Part shown: piece after piece, positions 58,763 through 64,000 of the stretch
Layout: each line of letters begins with the position of its first letter
Numbering within the stretch: position 1 is the first letter of the stretch
Origin: Membranipora membranacea
Lineage: Eukaryota > Bryozoa > Gymnolaemata > Cheilostomatida > Membraniporidae
Direction of reading: 5' to 3'
DNA length: 64,000 nt
Assembly (NCBI GenBank): GCA_914767715.1
Contig: OU612071.1
Location: forward strand, 5,580,001-5,644,000
Program-made: the position numbers and the translations under genes
Notes under the pieces: generated by a model
What the model saw: the letters and a program-made list of their open reading frames with translations, nothing else
Database searches by the model: none
Told to the model about the DNA's origin: nothing

Positions 58763-61700
58763 CCAGATCAAAGCACCACCACCATCATCATAGATTTTTG
58801 CATAACTGTTCCTAGTCATGACTGAGCACAACCTGCTCAGCTTGGATTCCTTGTTAAAAGATTTTACTGCAAATTTTATTGTCGCTTCATGAGGAAGAAT
58901 AGATCTGTGCTGTAAATTGAGTATGCCAACTCCAGATATGTATGTATGATGAAGCTAGGGTACGTGACATATACATATATAGATAAAGTCTTTGGTAATC
59001 TCTCATCAATGAAATAATATAATAAATCAAGGCACGCAAGGTATAATACCAGCCAAATTATATTAGATCTGTTTTAATTTATGAGATAAAAATTATCAAA
59101 ACAAATACAGCCCTGTACTTAACCACTTCTATCACTACATGACAAAAAGAGGGCTGTTACTGCGGGATTATACTAATTTCTGAGGGCACGACCAAGGCTA
59201 CCAGTATCAGCGATTGTTACCATATTCGATGTGACTGATTACAGCATAAGCTAAAGCTTATCGACACAAATACAGCCATGAAGCTAGCCACTTCTTATCA
59301 CTACTTTGTAAAAAATTTGAATATATACTGTTGAGTTATACTAATTGTTGTGGGCACGACAAAAATTAAAAACGCTACCACTATCAGCGAGCATTGCATA
59401 GTTAGATATGACTGGTTGCAGTATACGTTAAAATTAATCAAATTAGTAGAGCAATGTAAGCTAACCACTTCTTACACTACATAGCAAAAGAAAAAATATA
59501 CTGTGGGATTATACTGAATTTTGCGGATGGGTCAAAGACTAGAAAACTACCACTATCGGTGATTGCTGCAAAATTTCCAAATGAGACACTATCACTATCA
59601 GCGGTCGCTGAAAATTAGATTTCACTGAACACAAAAAGCATGCTCAGTTTGGAGCGCTTATTGTCAGTGTTTGCTGCGAGTTTGGTTGTTTCATGGTGTA
59701 TTTTGACCAGCATATATCTCTTCACTATTAGGGGTTTGTAGATAGTGTGGGAAGGATTGGAAAATTGTTTGGATAGCATCCTTTTTTAGCAAAGCTCTCC
59801 CACCCACACCAGGAGGCCTTCTAAATGTATCTCATTACAAATGTTCGCTAAATAGAACAGCATATTTGGATGTAATCCAGTTCTTGCGTTTAACGGCCGA
59901 AACAGATCGAAGCACCACCACCATCATCATAGATTTTTGCATAAATATTCCTGGTCATGACTGAGCACAACCTGCTCAGCTTGGATTCCTTGTTAAAAGA
60001 TTTTACTGCAAATTTTATTGTCACTTCATGAGGAAGAATAGATCTGTGCTGTAAATTGAGTATGCCAACTCCAGATATGTATGTATGATGAAGCTAGGGT
60101 ACATGACATATACATATATAGATAAAGTCTTTGGTAATCTCTCATCAATGAAATAATATAATAAATCAAGGCACGCAGGGTATAATACCAGCCAAATTAT
60201 ATTAGATCTGTTTTAATTTATGAGATAAAAATTATCAAAACAAATACAGCCCTGTACTTAACCACTTCTATCACTACATGACAAAAAGAGGGCTGTTACT
60301 GCGGGATTATACTAATTTATGAGGGCACGACCAAGGCTACCAGTATCAGCGATTGCTACCATATTCGATGTGACTGATTACAGCATAAGCTAAAGCTTAT
60401 CGACACAAATACAGCCATGAAGCTAGCCACTTCTTATCACTACTTTGTAAAAAATATGAATATGTACTGTTGAGTTGTACTAATTGTTGTGGGCACGACA
60501 AAAATTAAAAACGCTACCACTATCAGCGAGCATTGCAAAGTTAGATATGACTGGTTGCAGTATACGTTAAAATTAATCAAATTAGTAGAGCAATGTAAGC
60601 TAACCACTTCTTACACTACATAGCAAAAGAAAAAATATACTGTGGGATTAAACTGAATTTTGCGGAGGGGTCACAGACTAGAAAACTACCACTATCGGTG
60701 ATTGCTGCAAAATTTCCAAATTAGACACTATCACTATCAGTGGTCGCTGAAAATTAGATTTCACTGAACACAAGAAGCATGCTCAGTTTGGAGCGCTTAT
60801 TGTCAGTGTTTGCTGCGAGTTTGGTTGTTTCATGGTGTATTCTGACCAGCATATATCTCTTCACTATTAGGGGTTTGTAGATAGTGTGGGAAGGATTGGA
60901 AAATTGTTTGGATAGCATCCTTTTTTAGCAAAGCTCTCCCACCCACACCAGGAGGCCTTCTAAATGTATCTCGTTACAAATGTTCGCTAAATAGAACAGC
61001 ATATTTGGATGTAGTCCAGTTCTTGCGTTTAACGGCCGAAACAGATCAAAGCACCACCACCAGCATCATAGATTTTTGCATAAATATTTTAGTCATGACT
61101 GAGCACAACCTGCCCAGCTTGGATTCCTTGTTAAAAGATTTTACTGCAAATTTTATTGTCGCTTCATGAGGAAGAATAGATCTGTGCTGTAAATTGAGTA
61201 TGCCAACTCCAGATATGTATGTATGATGAAGCTAGGGTACATGACATATACATATATAGATAAAGTCTTTGGTAATCTCTCATCAATGAAATAATATAAT
61301 AAATCAAGGCACGCAGGGTATAATACCAGCCAAATTATATTAGATCTGTTTTAATTTATGAGATAAAAATTATCAAAACAAATACAGCCCTGTACTTAAC
61401 CACTTCTATCACTACATGACAAAAAGAGGGCTGTTACTGCGGGATTATACTAATTTATGAGGGCACGACCAAGGCTACCAGTATCAGCGATTGCTACCAT
61501 ATTCGATGTGACTGATTACAGCATAAGCTAAAGCTTATCGACACAAATACAGCCATGAAGCTAGCCACTTCTTATCACTACTTTGTAAAAAATATGAATA
61601 TGTACTGTTGAGTTGTACTAATTGTTGTGGGCACGACAAAAATTAAAAACGCTACCACTATCAGCGAGCATTGCAAAGTTAGATATGACTGGTTGCAGTA

Positions 61701-62617
61701 TACGTTAAAATTAATCAAATTAGTAGAGCAATGTAAGCTAACCACTTCTTACACTACATAGCAAAAGAAAAAATATACTGTGGGATTAAACTGAATTTTG
61801 CGGAGGGGTCACAGACTAGAAAACTACCACTATCGGTGATTGCTGCAAAATTTCCAAATTAGACACTATCACTATCAGTGGTCGCTGAAAATTAGATTTC
61901 ACTGAACACAAGAAGCATGCTCAGTTTGGAGCGCTTATTGTCAGTGTTTGCTGCGAGTTTGGTTGTTTCATGGTGTATTCTGACCAGCATATATCTCTTC
62001 ACTATTAGGGGTTTGTAGATAGTGTGGGAAGGATTGGAAAATTGTTTGGATAGCATCCTTTTTTAGCAAAGCTCTCCCACCCACACCAGGAGGCCTTCTA
62101 AATGTATCTCGTTACAAATGTTCGCTAAATAGAACAGCATATTTGGATGTAGTCCAGTTCTTGCGTTTAACGGCCGAAACAGATCAAAGCACCACCACCA
62201 GCATCATAGATTTTTGCATAAATATTTTAGTCATGACTGAGCACAACCTGCCCAGCTTGGATTCCTTGTTAAAAGATTTTACTGCAAATTTTATTGTCGC
62301 TTCATGAGGAAGAATAGATCTGTGCTGTAAATTGAGTATGCCAACTCCAGATATGTATGTATGATGAAGCTAGGGTACATGACATATACATATATAGATA
62401 AAGTCTTTGGTAATCTCTCATCAATGAAATAATATAATAAATCAAGGCACGCAGGGTATAATACCAGCCAAATTATATTAGATCTGTTTTAATTTATGAG
62501 ATAAAAATTATCAAAACAAATACAGCCCTGTACTTTACCACTTCTATCACTACATGACAAAAAAGAGGGCTGTTACTGCGGGATTATACTAATTTCTGAG
62601 GGCCCGACCAAGGCTAC
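58763..62617. repeat. Higher-order tandem satellite, 1.14 kb unit, about 3.4 copies
   Basis: The phrase TAGATTTTTGCATAA starts at 58791, 59930, 61069 and 62207, giving periods of 1139, 1139 and 1138. Copies two and three are almost identical; copy one differs more; the fourth breaks off at about 62617. Within each unit three related subunits of about 166-180 bases follow one another (first unit: 59092, 59258, 59437), sharing AAATACAGCC..., CCACTTCT.TCACTAC, GGGATTATACTAATT and CTACCACTATCAGCGATTGC. No open frame spans it. Confidence 0.93.
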
Positions 62618-62717
62618 CTACTGTGGCCCAGAAAGCCGGATAAAACTAAACTTATCTGCTGTGAATTTAATTTAAAAAGGCCTGAATTGAATTAAACATT
62701 TCAGTGAATTTAATCAA

Positions 62718-62822
62718 ACTTCTCTGCATCAAACTTTTCTGTTCTGCATCAAACTTTTCTGTTCTGCATCAAACTTTTCTACTCTGCATCAAACTTTTTT
62801 ACTCTGAATCAAACTTTTCCGC
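62718..62822. repeat. 20-base tandem repeat
   Basis: Five to six copies of TCTGCATCAAACTTTTCTGT with small changes (TACTC, GAATC). The open frame through it is a repeat artefact. Confidence 0.9.
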
Positions 62823-63017
62823 TCCATTGATATCAACCACCCTATATTATATATTGCTGTATGTAGGTCCTCAGTCTACCAATAGTTCATAGTCAATAGG
62901 CTTTCATTTCAATCCATCATCGATGATTTGCAATAGAACTGCATGGCAGTCTTCATCAAGGCCACAGTCACACAGCATGGACAATACGTTTCTCCCAAAG
63001 ATTTAGAACAGCTACCC

Positions 63018-63359
63018 TATAGGAGTTTAGTTTTCGCGGCATTTAGGATTCGCTTTTCGGTTGTTGCCTAGGTTGCAAAATTCAGTGTAACTTAAATTAA
63101 ACTCACTCACCATAGTTTCATAAACAATGTAGAATTATACAGGAATACGCCTTCCCTAAGCATGCAAGCTAGCGTGGTGTAGGGGTCTAAATGTCTGCCT
63201 AGCAATCAGATGGAGATTTATACTGTGGGTTCGTATCCCAGCTAGGACATTTTTTTAAAATTTTCACTTGTAAGCCTACTAGCGAAATTTAGTACTAGTG
63301 AAATTTAGTACCAGGTCCAGATAGCGAAATTAAACTCTAGCTAAATTAAATTCCTATAG
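63018..63359 (+). mobile_element. Small element with inverted ends, TA flanks and a tRNA-like head
   Basis: The ends CCCTATAGGAGTTTAGTTTT and, inverted at the right, CCCTATAGGAATTTAATTT are flanked by TA on both sides. Inside, 63171-63245 has a tRNA-like head: A-box GTGGTGTAGGGGTCTAAATG, B-box GGTTCGTATCCC, anticodon-like loop CTAGCAATC. The body (repeated AGCGAAATTTAGTAC words) is shared with 1128-1335 and 32768-32925. It may be a SINE that inserted in, or was mobilised as, a MITE. Confidence 0.65.
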
Positions 63360-64000
63360 GGTATATCAGAAATCTCTATTTAAACTGGTTTATACAGGGA
63401 GACCCTGTTTGTTTTTCCCCAGACTGTTTGCTTTTCTAGACAGATTATTATTTCTTCATGTATGTTGGATTCTAAACCCGTCCAGCACATAAATGTGAAA
63501 AGTGAATCATCATAGAAATTGTTGATTGCCTCAACAGACAGAAAGTCTCATTCTCTTTGGACCCATCCTTTCACAAATTTCGTTAGCCTATACGCTGAAG
63601 CTAAGCTATAATCATGTATGAGTCTGAGTATGTATGAGTCAGATTGCTAACAAAAATGTATAACATTCTGCTGATGCAAAGCAATAAAACCTCATAGAAA
63701 ACAAAGAGCTGGCATCTGACCAGATTCAATTCTATTTCATGACACCTGCTCTTACTAAAATAATTACCCTAGTAGAGGCTGGCCCTTACTAAAAAACCTC
63801 CGCACCACTTGGAATACTATTATTACATCTGTATGTATTATCTAGGTAAAAACTCCCAGTAAATTTCCCTAATGTATTGGGATGTTTTCTTGAACTGCAG
63901 TTTTAGCCTGTCCATATTATCAAAGTAGTATTATCTCCTGTGTGGTTATGCAGCAACCCACTGGTGTGAATTGTCATGTTTGTATCAGTATCAATTAAAA

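Noticed and set aside
62704-62892. 62-codon plus-strand frame with repeated ASNFSVLHQTF-like peptides
   Set aside because: Direct translation of the 20-base tandem repeat.
1-64000. CRISPR array, bacterial operon or phage-like system
   Set aside because: Introns, animal gene families and eukaryotic repeats throughout; the regular repeats are satellites or element ends with no spacer structure.

Overview
This window is AT-rich eukaryotic nuclear DNA, almost certainly from a marine invertebrate animal. Genes are split into short exons with GT-AG introns of about 0.3-7 kb. Repeats of many classes fill the rest: tRNA-headed short repeats, a LINE, a decayed Ty3/gypsy element, cut-and-paste elements with long inverted ends, and satellite DNA. 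Two protein families point to animals: a PP6-type protein phosphatase, and a secreted protein related to the C-terminal domain of sponge/lophotrochozoan 'short-chain collagen C4'. The sequence alone does not fix the phylum. There is no operon, CRISPR array, rRNA or convincing functional tRNA.

Layout. 1-9 kb: two small plus-strand exons (2304-2382, 2916-2959), then a dead Ty3/gypsy element (about 3.13-8.64 kb). It is split by a 2.9 kb DNA element flanked by TCGA, whose ends are built from phased TTTGCCAAT-like words. 9.1-21.2 kb: a plus-strand gene of at least six exons whose reading phases all agree. It encodes an unrecognised protein of about 970 residues, and a CR1/L2-like LINE (11.7-16.4 kb) lies antisense in one of its introns. 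24.07-30.52 kb: a complete seven-exon minus-strand gene for a 291-residue secreted collagen-C4-like protein, with a 1.94 kb foldback element in an intron. 32.1-32.7 kb: a 600 bp hairpin. 34.57-36.92 kb: exons of an unrecognised minus-strand gene. 37.69-42.69 kb: a minus-strand PP6 catalytic-subunit gene with eight clean exons, an unusual Gly-to-Asp change in the GNHE motif and a damaged last exon. 43.05-53.82 kb: a 10.8 kb element with inverted ends of about 1.65 kb and a 9 bp target duplication (Mutator/MULE-like). 54-58.4 kb: sparse, with a possible bidirectional start region near 56.1 kb. 58.46-62.62 kb: a higher-order satellite (1.14 kb units built from subunits of about 170 bp). 62.7-64 kb: a small tandem repeat and a TA-flanked tRNA-headed repeat.

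The genes do not form a pathway. The clearest theme is layered transposition: elements inside introns, elements inside elements, and several independent families with long inverted or internally repetitive ends. Exon boundaries were read by eye from splice motifs and phase agreement; no alignment or transcript data were available.
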